From Ferdinandcohnia salidurans (GTDB lineage Bacteria; Bacillota; Bacilli; Bacillales; Bacillaceae_L): DNA of 64,000 nucleotides. The notes under the pieces are model-generated. The model was not told the origin of the DNA. It ran no database searches and was given only the letters and a program-made list of their open reading frames with translations. This document shows positions 49,894 to 59,282 of this stretch, piece by piece. The translations under genes were made by a program, and so were the position numbers. How positions within the stretch are numbered: position 1 is the first letter of the stretch; each line of letters begins with the position of its first letter. The DNA is taken from positions 496,001-560,000 of the forward strand of contig NZ_JBHUEK010000007.1 of NCBI RefSeq assembly GCF_042680725.1, in the 5' to 3' direction.

Positions 49894-50172
49894 TTAGTCT
49901 TCTTCTAATTCCTCGTCGAAAATCTCATCGAAAGCAGAAGACACTTTTTCGAATTCCTCATCACTTTCAATTGCAGAAAAATCGCCCTCTTCATCGATTT
50001 TCAAAAAGAAGATATCGATATCATCTTCAGTATCCTCTTCTAAGTCTTCAAGAAAGCCTACTGCCACATATTCTGTCTCTTCAATTGTAACGACGCCAAG
50101 AACTTCTACGTCTTGCTCTTCACCAGTTTCATCACTAATTGAAAATACTTCTCCAACTTTAATCTTTTCCAT
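49894..50172 (-). CDS. DUF1292 acidic protein
   Basis: A 92-residue very acidic protein (many D and E) of the DUF1292 group (B. subtilis YrzB type). Its beta-rich first half reads VGEVFSISDETGEEQDVEVLGVV, followed by YVAVGFLED, then an acidic tail (EEFEKVSSAFDEIFDEELEED). No known function. GGAGGG seven bases before the ATG at 50172 sets the start; the frame to 50298 lacks a site. Confidence 0.8.
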   Translation of the reverse strand: MEKIKVGEVFSISDETGEEQDVEVLGVVTIEETEYVAVGFLEDLEEDTEDDIDIFFLKIDEEGDFSAIESDEEFEKVSSAFDEIFDEELEED

Positions 50173-50324
50173 AGTTGAACCCTCCCCAAAAAAAGTTATG
50201 TACTCTTTTATCTTTCCAGTGAAAAGATAAAACATACCTGTACACATTAATAATACTCGATTAGGAAACAATAATCCTGTGATTCGTTTTATAATCACAA
50301 AATATCAATGTGGAGGGAAATACG

Positions 50325-50444
50325 ATGAATATTCTATTTCGCTTATTCCCAGAGTTATTTTTTACGTTCGTAAAACTAACAATTTCCATAAGAAGATTAA
50401 CTTCTAAGATTTTGTATTTGTTACGAATTCCAGCTTTAGCGTAG
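50325..50444 (+). CDS. Small hydrophobic-basic protein, 39 residues
   Basis: A complete frame beginning MNILFRLFPELFFTFVKLTI and ending LLRIPALA. It has an amphipathic or membrane-associating look, with F, L, I and scattered R and K. GGAGGG lies seven bases before the ATG, a very strong site, in an otherwise empty 400-base gap. No terminator is obvious; the EamA transporter gene follows 146 bases later on the same strand. No family recognised; it could be a small membrane peptide. Confidence 0.5.
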   Translation: MNILFRLFPELFFTFVKLTISIRRLTSKILYLLRIPALA

Positions 50445-50590
50445 GAAGGATATTCAATCAGTATGTTCGATTTCTCATTGATGACGAAAGAGGTAAGCAA
50501 ATCGTGCTTGCCTTTTTCTTTGTTTTCGATGAAATTCAGGTATTTACATTTAATTTATGGTATGATGAGGAAAAAAGTGGGAGTAATAAT

Positions 50591-51472
50591 ATGAATCCAT
50601 ATCTATTTGCTGTACTTGTTGTGACCACTACTGCGTTAATGGGCTCATCTTTTGCGGTTGGTAAAATCGGATTGGATTATGTGTCACCGCTTCTTCTTGT
50701 TGGATTACGTTTTACAATTGCTGGTATTCTTATGGCTGTGTTCGTTTGGAAAAAACCACTTCCCAAAAAGGTACTAGATTGGATACGTATTTTTACAATC
50801 GGTGTTTTTCAAACAGCAGGTGTCATGGGTTGTATTTTTTTAAGCCTACGAACGATCTCTGCTGGGGAATCATCAATCCTCACATTTAGCAATCCATTAC
50901 TCGTTGTCATATTAAGTACCATCTTTCTTGGAATCCGCTATCAACTCTTTCATTGGATTGGCGTAACCGTTGGTTTTGCAGGAGTCTTTATTACACTTGG
51001 CTTTCATCTTCATTTAGAAATTGGAATTTTATTAGGCCTTGGCGCCTCACTATCATGGTCGATTGGCACAGTGTTAATTAAAAAATGGGGAGCACGTTTT
51101 AATATTTGGGTATTAACGGCTTATCAGATGCTTTTTGGTGGCCTTCTGCTTCTCTTAATGAGTTTTACACTAGAAACACCCGCTTTAACTATAGCGCCTA
51201 CATCGATTTTTATTATTTTATGGCTTGCAATTATGGCTTCAATCGTGCAATTTGCCATTTGGTTTTATTTAATAAATATCGGCGACCCAGGAAAAACGTC
51301 AGCCTTCTTATTTCTTGCCCCCTTCTTCGGAGTTTTATCTGGATGGCTTCTTTTAAAAGAAGTAGTAGAATGGTATGTATATGCTGGTTCACTGTTTATT
51401 TTTCTAGGTATCTTTCTAGTGAACTGGACTTTTTCAAAGGATAAAAAAATCGTGCAAAAGCTTGGCGCATGA
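50591..51472 (+). CDS. EamA/DMT-family transporter
   Basis: A 293-residue membrane protein with ten helices in two EamA halves. The first half carries ALMGSSFAVGKIGLDYVSPLLLVGLRFTIAG, the second GLGASLSWSIGTVLIKKWG followed by PFFGVLSGWLLLKEVVEWYVYAG. Drug/metabolite transporters of this group export amino acids or other small metabolites; the substrate is unknown. GGGAG precedes the ATG at 50591. Ends in a bidirectional terminator. Confidence 0.9.
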   Translation: MNPYLFAVLVVTTTALMGSSFAVGKIGLDYVSPLLLVGLRFTIAGILMAVFVWKKPLPKKVLDWIRIFTIGVFQTAGVMGCIFLSLRTISAGESSILTFSNPLLVVILSTIFLGIRYQLFHWIGVTVGFAGVFITLGFHLHLEIGILLGLGASLSWSIGTVLIKKWGARFNIWVLTAYQMLFGGLLLLLMSFTLETPALTIAPTSIFIILWLAIMASIVQFAIWFYLINIGDPGKTSAFLFLAPFFGVLSGWLLLKEVVEWYVYAGSLFIFLGIFLVNWTFSKDKKIVQKLGA

Positions 51473-51513
51473 AAAGACCCCGTTATCCAACTGAGGAAAA
51501 TGGGGTCTTTTTA
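51473..51513. terminator. Terminator between the EamA gene and the acyl-CoA ligase gene
   Basis: Arms AAAAGACCCC / GGGGTCTTTT with a long loop, T5 on the plus strand and T-rich on the minus strand. Confidence 0.8.
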
Positions 51514-53103
51514 TTAGTTAATAAACTTTTCTTTTTCCTGCCAGTATTCTTTGCGAAGATGGACTTTTTGGATCTTACCAGAGGCTGTTTTTGGTAATTC
51601 AGTCTTAAAGACAATCTTTGTAGGCGCTTTAAAATGTGCCAAACGACTGCGAGAAAATGCAATTAACTCTTCTTCTGTTACCTCATAGCCATCGCGTTTC
51701 ACTACGATTGCCTGTGGCGTTTCTCCCCATTTCTCATGGGGTATAGAAATAACCGCAACCTCTAAAACGGCGGGATGGTCGTACAGTGCACTTTCAACCT
51801 CAATCGAAGAGATATTCTCACCACCACTGATAATGATATCCTTCTTCCGGTCAGCAATTTCAATATTTCCTTGTGCGTCTACAATCGCCATATCTCCTGT
51901 ATGATAATAGCCATTTCGAATGACTTCGTCCGTGCCTTCTTTATTGTTTAAGTATCCTTCCATAACAGTGTTACTGCGAACGATGACTTCCCCAATTTCT
52001 CTTCCATCTTGAGCAACATCTTCTCCAAATTCATTAACAACGCGTACGTCGGCTCCTATAAATTCATAGCCAGCTTTTGCTTTTAGACGATATTTTTCAC
52101 TTTGGGAAATATCACTCTGTGTATCCCGTATGATAGAGGTTGTAATCAGTGGCGCAGCTTCTGTCATGCCATACACTTGGATAAACTCCCACTCTAGCTC
52201 TTCTTCTACCCGTTTAACAAAAGCTGGTGGCGGCGCTGAGCCGGCGATCACAATTCGTACTTCTTGGTCCTGGTGTGCTACTTCATTGGAGGCAGCATAT
52301 TGTAATAAGGTATTTAAAACAGTTGGTGCCATATGCATCACAGTTACTTTATAGGTATCTATTTTTCTGAAAATCTCATCAGGCTTGACCCTTCGTAAGC
52401 AAACCTGTGTAGCACCGTTCGCTGTATAGTAAAATGGTGAGCCCCAGCCATTTACATGAAACATGGGTAAAATATGTAGTAATGTATCACGGTCTGATAC
52501 ACGGAGGTGATGCATGGTTGTTAATGCATGGAGGTAATTACTGCGATGTGAAAGCATAACACCCTTTGGTTTTCCAGTTGTTCCACTTGTATATAGTAAT
52601 GTCGCAATGTCATGCTCATCCATCTCTGGACGCTCAACAGCTGTTTTTTCAAAACGCGCTAGCCATTCTTCATAAGGAACAGACCATTCTGCGTCACCCT
52701 TTTGTCCATGGACAATGATCTTTTCAACCGTTTTTAGTTTATCCCGAATGGGTTCAATGTTACCGATTAGCTCATGGTCGACAAACAATATTTTTGTTTC
52801 ACTGTGGTTTAATATATACTCGTAATCCGTTGGAATTAATCTTGTGTTTAAAGGAACAATGATGGCTCCAATTTGAAATACACCATAAAAGCCTTCAAAC
52901 ATTTCAGAGGTATTCGGAGCTAAGTACGCGACGCGGTCTCCTTTTTCCACACCAAGATGTATTAATCCACGTGAAAGCTGGTTCACCCTTTCGTTTACTT
53001 CTGCATACGTAAAGCTTTTGTCGTCATCAATTAACGCCGTTTTTGCACCATACAGTTTGACAGCTCGATCTAGGAATTGTGATAAAAGCAAAGGCACGTA
53101 CAA
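51514..53103 (-). CDS. Long-chain fatty acid--CoA ligase (AMP-binding)
   Basis: A 529-residue ANL-superfamily acyl-CoA synthetase that activates carboxylic acids as acyl-AMP and then as CoA thioesters. Motifs: P-loop-like LLYTSGTTGKPKGVMLS near residue 178, IQVYGMTEAAPL near 320, the hinge/motif YYHTGDMAIVDAQGNIEIADRKKDIIISGGENIS near 405-435, and the catalytic lysine in LPKTASGKIQKV near 515. GGGGGAG six bases before a TTG at 53103 sets the start. A sigma-A promoter lies 50 bases upstream. Chain length preference unknown. Confidence 0.9.
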   Translation of the reverse strand: MYVPLLLSQFLDRAVKLYGAKTALIDDDKSFTYAEVNERVNQLSRGLIHLGVEKGDRVAYLAPNTSEMFEGFYGVFQIGAIIVPLNTRLIPTDYEYILNHSETKILFVDHELIGNIEPIRDKLKTVEKIIVHGQKGDAEWSVPYEEWLARFEKTAVERPEMDEHDIATLLYTSGTTGKPKGVMLSHRSNYLHALTTMHHLRVSDRDTLLHILPMFHVNGWGSPFYYTANGATQVCLRRVKPDEIFRKIDTYKVTVMHMAPTVLNTLLQYAASNEVAHQDQEVRIVIAGSAPPPAFVKRVEEELEWEFIQVYGMTEAAPLITTSIIRDTQSDISQSEKYRLKAKAGYEFIGADVRVVNEFGEDVAQDGREIGEVIVRSNTVMEGYLNNKEGTDEVIRNGYYHTGDMAIVDAQGNIEIADRKKDIIISGGENISSIEVESALYDHPAVLEVAVISIPHEKWGETPQAIVVKRDGYEVTEEELIAFSRSRLAHFKAPTKIVFKTELPKTASGKIQKVHLRKEYWQEKEKFIN

Positions 53104-53151
53104 ATTGTTCTCCCCCTTTAGTAAGTTAAAACGAAGCATGTATACGTTTTC

Positions 53152-53180
53152 ATTATAATGAATATTTCCAAAGTTTTCAA
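53152..53180 (-). promoter_or_regulatory. Sigma-A promoter of the acyl-CoA ligase gene
   Basis: Minus strand TTGAAA (53180-53175), 17-base spacer, TATAAT (53157-53152). The -10 sits in a palindrome TTCATTATAATGAA that might bind a regulator. Confidence 0.75.
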
Positions 53181-53192
53181 ACTATTTCAAAT

Positions 53193-53241
53193 GAAAAAAC
53201 CTATACTCTAAAGGAAACTTTCCTTTAAAAAAGTATAGGTT
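53193..53241 (-). terminator. Terminator after the amidase gene
   Basis: Outer arms AACCTATACT / AGTATAGGTT with a nested AAAGGAAA / TTTCCTTT hairpin, then TTTTTTC on the minus strand. Confidence 0.8.
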
Positions 53242-53251
53242 TAGTGACAAC

Positions 53252-53926
53252 TCAGAATCGGATTCTAGACCAATCAAATAATGACCCAGGATCTGTTTTT
53301 CTTCCCGGAGCATATTCATCATGGCCAATGATATGTTGTCTGTCATGTAAAATCGATGGATTTCTTTTTACTATGTTATGTACTAAGCGGTTGAGAGATT
53401 TATATTGAGCATCCGTATATCCAGCCAATGATGGATCGATTTGATTATAGGTGTCTTCAGGTATAATTGCTGTCATTTCCTCTTTTGTTCCTATCGCCAT
53501 GAGTTCGATGCCTATAGAGTACTGATTCATTTTATTTTCATACTCTGGAAAATCACGCAAATTTCCTTTTCCAGCATGATAAGCAACCCTGTTCTCAGGG
53601 ACTAGACTGTAGATTTCTCCGTCTCGATCAATTAAATAATGAACAGAAACATTATAATCCTCAAAAAGGGAGTAGACATCGTCTACATTATAAGGATCTT
53701 CGGGCTTGAGTGCGGCATTGCTAATAAAATGAATCATAAGATGTGTGATTTGGTTTGTACGATTCTCTGAATAATCAAGCGGTAATGATTTATTAGTTGT
53801 CGCAATGATTTCTTCTGAGTCCACCTTTACCTCCGTATTTTCAATTTTTACTTCCTTCGCGTGTGCTGAACACCCTGAAAAAAGGCTGATGATTAAAAGT
53901 CCAATGCTAAAAGTTTTCCATTTCAT
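53252..53926 (-). CDS. N-acetylmuramoyl-L-alanine amidase, lipoprotein
   Basis: A 224-residue Amidase_2 (PGRP-like) enzyme cleaving the lactyl-amide bond of peptidoglycan. The first 19 residues are a lipoprotein signal ending in the lipobox LFSGC. Zinc ligands are suggested by THLMIHFISNAA, VAYHAGKGN and IGHDEYAPGRKTDPG. Substrate-side text NQYSIGIELM is typical. AGGAG precedes the ATG at 53926. Predicted to be anchored to the outer face of the membrane. It stands alone. Confidence 0.9.
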   Translation of the reverse strand: MKWKTFSIGLLIISLFSGCSAHAKEVKIENTEVKVDSEEIIATTNKSLPLDYSENRTNQITHLMIHFISNAALKPEDPYNVDDVYSLFEDYNVSVHYLIDRDGEIYSLVPENRVAYHAGKGNLRDFPEYENKMNQYSIGIELMAIGTKEEMTAIIPEDTYNQIDPSLAGYTDAQYKSLNRLVHNIVKRNPSILHDRQHIIGHDEYAPGRKTDPGSLFDWSRIRF

Positions 53927-54052
53927 TTTCCGAATCTCCTGTACGATCTTAAATCCTAACATTTATAGTTCGTTATGCCTATTGTTATGATAAGTAATCT
54001 GTAACATATATTATACATAGGATAAGCTAAGATGTCAGTCTAAAGTAGGAGA

Positions 54053-54859
54053 TTATAATTCAAATTCCCATTCATCCTTCAAAATTATGTATAGGGCCAA
54101 TAGCTCATTTTCTAATTGTTCATATGTTTTCCCTGCTATTTCGATTCCTGCCTTTGGTAGCAAAATGTCTGCAATTTGTTTTGTTCTTCTGTCTTTTACA
54201 TCATCCTTCAATTGTAAAAAACGATTGCAATATGTTTGTAACAGCTTCCATTCCTTATTTCCAAATGATTTCAATGCCCATTGATCAACTGTAAGAGAAT
54301 TCTTTGTAAGTCCCCTTTTCCAAATCTCTTTTTCAAGTGGACTTTGTTTTTTATGATTTTTAGCTCTTCTTTCGTGAATAACGATTGTACCGGCAACTAA
54401 ATCGCCAATACGCTTATGTTTCGAGTGAAAGAAAACCATTATGATGCCTACAAAATAGGCCGCTGGCATGGAATCAATAATGCGAAGAAAATTACGAATA
54501 AAGCTTGATAGCAATGTAATACTGTGCCCATTTTCTTGGATAACTCGAATTCCTACGACTTTTTTTCCAATCGTCTTCCCTCCTGCAAAAAATTCAAGCA
54601 GAAAGAAATAACCCCAGTTTAAGATAAATAAAAGAATGATAGTAATGGCGATCGGTCCAGAAGAAAAGCTTTCTCCGAGCAACCAAAGATCGGAGCTTCC
54701 ATGTAAAAAAAGTAATAGAGTGAGTAAAACAAGAAGACTTGCTGTTGATAATATTAATGTATCTAGAAAAAAAGCTGCAGCTCGGCTACCTACCCCTGCT
54801 AACTGAAATTGGATGGAAACAAACTCGGGTGTTTTTATATTGGTCTGTTCTTGATTCAA
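54053..54859 (-). CDS. RDD family membrane protein
   Basis: A 268-residue RDD protein with three membrane helices: the GSRAAAFFLDTLILS opening (R and D of the family name), the EFFAGGKTIGKKVVGIRVI segment and the IDSMPAAYFVGIIMVFF helix with SKHKRIGDLVAGTIVI after it. The C-terminal 100 residues form a soluble helical domain. RDD proteins often sit beside SpoIIM, DUF58 and MoxR genes, as here. Start is TTG, seven bases after GGGGGA. Divergent from the SpoIIM-like gene. Confidence 0.88.
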   Translation of the reverse strand: MNQEQTNIKTPEFVSIQFQLAGVGSRAAAFFLDTLILSTASLLVLLTLLLFLHGSSDLWLLGESFSSGPIAITIILLFILNWGYFFLLEFFAGGKTIGKKVVGIRVIQENGHSITLLSSFIRNFLRIIDSMPAAYFVGIIMVFFHSKHKRIGDLVAGTIVIHERRAKNHKKQSPLEKEIWKRGLTKNSLTVDQWALKSFGNKEWKLLQTYCNRFLQLKDDVKDRRTKQIADILLPKAGIEIAGKTYEQLENELLALYIILKDEWEFEL

Positions 54860-54961
54860 AAAGAATCCCCCTTTTCTAGGTAGTTTTTTACATATGATGT
54901 TTCTATTTTTCCCTAAAATTACTATAATAAGGATATTGCTATTTCAAGAGGTGATTACATA

Positions 54962-55942
54962 TTGAACATGAAGCAATTTGTCAATCAGCATCGTGATGAA
55001 TGGAAGCAGCTTGAGCAATTGATTTCCATCTTACATAAGCGTCGAAAATCGCGTAACAGTACCGAAATTAATGAGTTTCATAGACTTTATCAAAAGTGTG
55101 CCGGGCATCTTTCGTATAGCCAGACCTATTTTCCAAATGAGGAGATTACGCCTTATTTAAATGGTCTTGTTTCGAAAGCTCATAATCTCCTGTACAAAGA
55201 CCAAGTATCCAGTTTTCAACAGATTCGTTATTTTTTCAGTACGAAATTCATTGGACTACTACTCGAACAATGGAAATTTGCGGTAGCAGCTTTTATATTA
55301 TTTACTTTAGGCGGTGTAGGAAGCTTTTTTTCAGTTCAACAGGATCCCCTTCATATGTTTTCCATATTGCCCGCAGAAATAGCCCAAGGGGTTGACCCAG
55401 ACTATTTAGGAAGTGCAGATGGTGAAGTGGATTCATCCCTTATGTCCGCAAGTATTATGACAAATAATATTCAGGTTGCTATCCTTGCGTTCGCCAGTGG
55501 AATCACCTTTGGTCTCTTAACCGTCTATATTTTAATCTACAATGGCATCATCGTTGGTGCATTGGCTGGATTATATTGGCATTACGGGAAAACCTATGAT
55601 TTTTGGGCATATATCGTCCCTCATGGAATGATTGAGCTTACAGCTATCTTTATAGCAGGTGGTGCTGGGTTGTTAATGGGCTATAAATTGCTCGTTCCTG
55701 GCCAATATACAAGAGGCTATCAGCTCAAGTATCAGGCAAAACGCTCTGTGCAATTGCTGTTAGGTACGATACCTTTATTCATAATAGCCGGTATTATAGA
55801 AGGTTTTATCACACCTGCTGCGATTTCACTTGAAGCTAAATATGCTGTTGCAATCATAACGGTTATTGGATTGATTCTTTACGTTGTAACAGGAAAACTC
55901 TTTTTACTAAAAAAAGAAGCTACAGCAAGTTCCGATTCATGA
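54962..55942 (+). CDS. SpoIIM-like stage II sporulation protein M family membrane protein
   Basis: A 326-residue protein of the SpoIIM domain family (DUF95). A helical cytoplasmic N-terminal part of about 100 residues precedes five or six helices, with MTNNIQVAILAFASGITFGLLTVYIL and FWAYIVPHGMIELTAIFIAGGAGLLMG as signature segments. It is longer than true sporulation SpoIIM and belongs to the subgroup found next to MoxR/RDD genes. TTG start at 54962 after GAGGTGAT. Its last 23 bases overlap the convergent end of the DUF58 gene. Confidence 0.87.
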   Translation: MNMKQFVNQHRDEWKQLEQLISILHKRRKSRNSTEINEFHRLYQKCAGHLSYSQTYFPNEEITPYLNGLVSKAHNLLYKDQVSSFQQIRYFFSTKFIGLLLEQWKFAVAAFILFTLGGVGSFFSVQQDPLHMFSILPAEIAQGVDPDYLGSADGEVDSSLMSASIMTNNIQVAILAFASGITFGLLTVYILIYNGIIVGALAGLYWHYGKTYDFWAYIVPHGMIELTAIFIAGGAGLLMGYKLLVPGQYTRGYQLKYQAKRSVQLLLGTIPLFIIAGIIEGFITPAAISLEAKYAVAIITVIGLILYVVTGKLFLLKKEATASSDS

Positions 55943-57278
55943 TATTGATATAGTAGGAAACAGCTGTAACTGCTAATTTATCCTCATCGGCCTCAACCAT
56001 CATGAGGCCTTTTTTTTCCCATTTTTGTTTCTCCTTCTTTTTCACAAGCATCTGTTGCTGTGCCATACTTTTTAGCATGGCTGTTTGGACAGTTGTAGGC
56101 TTCTCATCGATTCTTTGGGTTAATGTGGCATCCCGGATACCGATCATTAGGAAATAATGCCTTTGTCTAAGTTTTCTTAAATAGATTAACATGCTTTCTT
56201 CCCTTAAAAATGTATGCACATCACTAAACAACAAGAGAAGACTTCGCTTTTTCTGCATCGTTTCCAAATAAGATAAGACGGCACCATAATTCGATTCTGC
56301 AGCATCTACTTTCAAATTATAAATTGAATGCAAAATCGTTTGGAGATGTGCTATCCCTTTTCCGGCTGGGACAAAAACCTTTACATCTGTTGAAAAGGCT
56401 AAAAAAGAAACATAGTCTCCATTTTGTAGTGCTGCTGTTGCAACTGTAATAGCGGATTCCATCGCTCGTTCAAGTCGATTTCCCTTCTCTAACTCAGCAC
56501 CCATCATTCTCCCACAATCTATTAATATCGTAATATACTTCCCATGCTCTGGTTCATATTCATTCGACATCACTTCATGGAGCTTAGCGGTTTGCCTCCA
56601 ATTGATTGTTCGGGGGTCATCACCTATGACATAACTTCGTATTTTTGAAAACTCACCAACACCTGTCTGTTGTTTTCGGATTTTTACACCTTCATATAAT
56701 AAAAATTTCTGTGCATTTTCAAGATACTGCCTTGTTTCGGATAAATCTGGTATGACCCTTACTTCGTTACTTATTGTAAATGTGAGTTGTTTTTCCCATA
56801 AGCCTAGGATGCTTTTGTAGCGGAAATACATTTTGTTCATTTGATAATTACCGCGCTCCATAGCTCGTGTAACATATGTGATTCGGGAGGTCGTTTCACC
56901 AGATATCCTTCCACTGATCGGAAAAGGCTGAGTAAAGGAAACGGGAATTCCGTCTATTAAACGGTATGTTAGCCCATAAGTTGAATGGTTTGTTACTTCA
57001 ATCTCGATGGTAGTGGGTAGCCCACGCTCCATTTCAGCTTGTAGTTTGCGTTTTGCAGAAAGCTGTTTTTTCCTCGGTGAAAATAACAAATCTACTAAGC
57101 TACCTATGATAATAAAGAGATTTAACCCAATCATCAGCTCCCAAGAAAGCTTTAATGAAAGACTTAACAAAAAGCCAATAGAAAGGATTAGTAACAAAAT
57201 AATCAATCGTTTTGTAGGTAGGATGCCTCTATCTAGGAACAGGAACCGATCCCACAAGCTCTTCAATGATCTCGTCAA
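55920..57278 (-). CDS. DUF58 (von Willebrand-like) membrane protein
   Basis: A 452-residue DUF58 protein, the usual partner of MoxR ATPases. Two N-terminal helices (about residues 22-60) are followed by a beta-rich part and a vWA-like domain with the conserved EFSKIRSYVIGDDPRTINWRQTAKLHE segment and the MIDAS-like DCGRMMG sequence. It may use metal to bind partners. GGAGGG eight bases before TTG at 57278 sets the start, inside the end of the moxR gene, so coupling is likely. The longer frame to 57302 lacks a site. Confidence 0.88.
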   Translation of the reverse strand: MTRSLKSLWDRFLFLDRGILPTKRLIILLLILSIGFLLSLSLKLSWELMIGLNLFIIIGSLVDLLFSPRKKQLSAKRKLQAEMERGLPTTIEIEVTNHSTYGLTYRLIDGIPVSFTQPFPISGRISGETTSRITYVTRAMERGNYQMNKMYFRYKSILGLWEKQLTFTISNEVRVIPDLSETRQYLENAQKFLLYEGVKIRKQQTGVGEFSKIRSYVIGDDPRTINWRQTAKLHEVMSNEYEPEHGKYITILIDCGRMMGAELEKGNRLERAMESAITVATAALQNGDYVSFLAFSTDVKVFVPAGKGIAHLQTILHSIYNLKVDAAESNYGAVLSYLETMQKKRSLLLLFSDVHTFLREESMLIYLRKLRQRHYFLMIGIRDATLTQRIDEKPTTVQTAMLKSMAQQQMLVKKKEKQKWEKKGLMMVEADEDKLAVTAVSYYINIMNRNLL

Positions 57279-58158
57279 TGGTGATTCCCTCCAATTCTGC
57301 ATGTGGAGATAACTGAATTCGGTGCCTAAGTGCAGGTTTTGAGACCATTTTTACATCATCAGGAGTCACATAATCTCTTCCCGCTAAATATGCCCAAGAC
57401 TGTGCAGCTTTTCCGATTGAAATTGCTGCTCTGGTACTCGCACCAAATTGAATCGTTTCAGATTCTCTTGTTTTCCGAACAATCTCGATTATGTAATTTA
57501 GTACGCCTTCACCTAAGGTCACTTTTTCAATTTCCTTTCGAATAGATACAAATGTTTGAAGGTCAAGGACTTTTCTAGCATCGTATTGAATGAAACTTTG
57601 CTCGATTACTTGCTTCACAATATTTTTTTCTTCCTCGGAAGCTGGAAAATCAATATGCAGTTTAAATAAAAAACGGTCCTGTTGGGCTTCTGGCAAACGA
57701 TAGGTACCCTCAAATTCAATTGGGTTTTGGGTGGCAACAACGAAGAAAACGTCTGGTAACGGATACGTTTCGCCCTGTATGGTTACTTGTTTTTCTTCCA
57801 TCGCCTCTAATAGTGCTGCTTGTGTTTTGGCAGGCGTGCGGTTAATTTCATCGGCTAAAAGGATATTTGTGAAAACCGGCCCTTTTAATGTTTCAAAGCG
57901 GCCTTCCTTCATGTTGTAAATCATACTACCTGTAATGTCACTCGGTAAAAGGTCGGGTGTAAACTGAATACGTGTAAAATCACCACCAAGTAAAGTTGCA
58001 AGTGTGCGCACCATTTGAGTCTTCCCAGTTCCAGGTACACCTTCAATTAAGACATGGCCTCCAGCTAAAATGGCAGATAATAAAAGTCGTAAATTTGTAC
58101 TTTGACCTAAGATTCGTTGCTCGTATTTCTCAAGTAAGGATGTCAGTTCTGGTCTCAT
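57229..58158 (-). CDS. MoxR-type AAA+ ATPase
   Basis: A 309-residue MoxR AAA+ ATPase. Walker A is GVPGTGKTQM near residue 40, Walker B is ILLADEINRTPAKTQ near 105, sensor 1 is VVATQNPIEFEG near 148 and sensor 2 lies in the FGASTRAAISI region. These hexameric ATPases act as chaperones for vWA or DUF58 proteins. It starts inside the stop codon of the DUF4350 gene (ATGA overlap) and its end overlaps the DUF58 start, so the whole set is one translationally linked operon. Confidence 0.95.
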   Translation of the reverse strand: MRPELTSLLEKYEQRILGQSTNLRLLLSAILAGGHVLIEGVPGTGKTQMVRTLATLLGGDFTRIQFTPDLLPSDITGSMIYNMKEGRFETLKGPVFTNILLADEINRTPAKTQAALLEAMEEKQVTIQGETYPLPDVFFVVATQNPIEFEGTYRLPEAQQDRFLFKLHIDFPASEEEKNIVKQVIEQSFIQYDARKVLDLQTFVSIRKEIEKVTLGEGVLNYIIEIVRKTRESETIQFGASTRAAISIGKAAQSWAYLAGRDYVTPDDVKMVSKPALRHRIQLSPHAELEGITIDEIIEELVGSVPVPR

Positions 58159-59282
58159 CCTTTCTCCACCTCAATTCGTAATTCATCTAAGTATTTTGAC
58201 CAAATTAAATAATCTTGTTTGGTTAGTTTTTCATTTTCTAAGATTTTTGTGAGATTGCGTAGATACTGCTTCACTTCGCTTTCTTTTTTTTCTGACCATC
58301 GATGTGCAAGCTTCGTCGAAAGGTCTGTCCAGTCCCGATGAGAAGGAACCCCCCATTTTTCCTGAATCAGCTGTTTGACATAATCTGCTTGAATGTTTAA
58401 CGATTCATGATAGTACCGGCCTCTTATATACCATGCACTTAAAGCACGAATACCTTCATCACTAAAACGAACATTTTCTTCGCGGGGTACAATAATCTGC
58501 CCAAATCGTTTTCCTCTGTACCAAAGCCAAAGTAGGACGATTAGTCCACCCTGTAAAAGCAACACTAAAAACCAGCTTGGGTACAATGTTGTCAAATTAG
58601 AAGCATTTTTAGAACCATGTACATATTCATCAAAGTAATAAATCGACGCCTCCTTATCCTCAATTAACGATAATACAAGTGGGATGTGATCATAGTCTGA
58701 TAGATTGCCATTTAACATCCACTCTGGTGTAATAGTTGTAATCAATTCACCGTCTCCGATTTTTTGGATTGTTGCAATTACACCTGCTTCATCCTCAAAA
58801 AGTACCTTTTCTTTTTTGCTTGGAATGATTCGGGTTGTAGCTTGAAAAAACGCATCATATTCTAAACCGTTTTTATCCCTGATAGTAATCGCCTCATCAA
58901 GAAAAGGGTCAATATCTGCTGGAAGAGTCTTTATATCAAACATTCCTCTTGGATTTGCCTTAAACAAAATCATCTTGTTTCCAGCCTTTATAAAATTCAG
59001 ATAACCTTCTATCTCTTCTTGTTCTGGTGTAAAATAAGGCTCTACCATAATCAGAATTTGATTCTCATCTTGTTTGGTGAGAAGATTTGGAGAGTGTGAC
59101 CAACTTTTTACGGTATTTTCATCTTTTAAATATGTATAGATTGCCTTTACGCCTGTTGGAGAAGGAGAATCAGACACATAATGTGGATACGCTTTTGGGT
59201 TATAGGATTCAATAAAGTAAGTTAGAAAGACTAGGAGCCCAATAAGCCCAATTAAGGGAATCCATACTTTAGCTTTGCGCAT
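58155..59282 (-). CDS. DUF4350 protein
   Basis: A 375-residue protein with an N-terminal helix (about residues 7-26) and a second helix near 230 (LVLLLQGGLIVLLWLWY) around an extracytoplasmic DUF4350 domain (SPSPTGVKAIYTYLKDE opening, then ILIMVEPYFTPEQEE). The C-terminal cytoplasmic part is helical. Function unknown; the gene always travels with MoxR/DUF58 in my recollection. GGAGGGGAG precedes the ATG at 59282, inside the preceding gene. Confidence 0.82.
   Translation of the reverse strand: MRKAKVWIPLIGLIGLLVFLTYFIESYNPKAYPHYVSDSPSPTGVKAIYTYLKDENTVKSWSHSPNLLTKQDENQILIMVEPYFTPEQEEIEGYLNFIKAGNKMILFKANPRGMFDIKTLPADIDPFLDEAITIRDKNGLEYDAFFQATTRIIPSKKEKVLFEDEAGVIATIQKIGDGELITTITPEWMLNGNLSDYDHIPLVLSLIEDKEASIYYFDEYVHGSKNASNLTTLYPSWFLVLLLQGGLIVLLWLWYRGKRFGQIIVPREENVRFSDEGIRALSAWYIRGRYYHESLNIQADYVKQLIQEKWGVPSHRDWTDLSTKLAHRWSEKKESEVKQYLRNLTKILENEKLTKQDYLIWSKYLDELRIEVEKG

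Noticed and set aside
53149..53162. FadR operator at the acyl-CoA ligase promoter
   Set aside because: The palindrome TTCATTATAATGAA has the half sites in the opposite order from the Bacillus FadR consensus; kept only as a promoter note.
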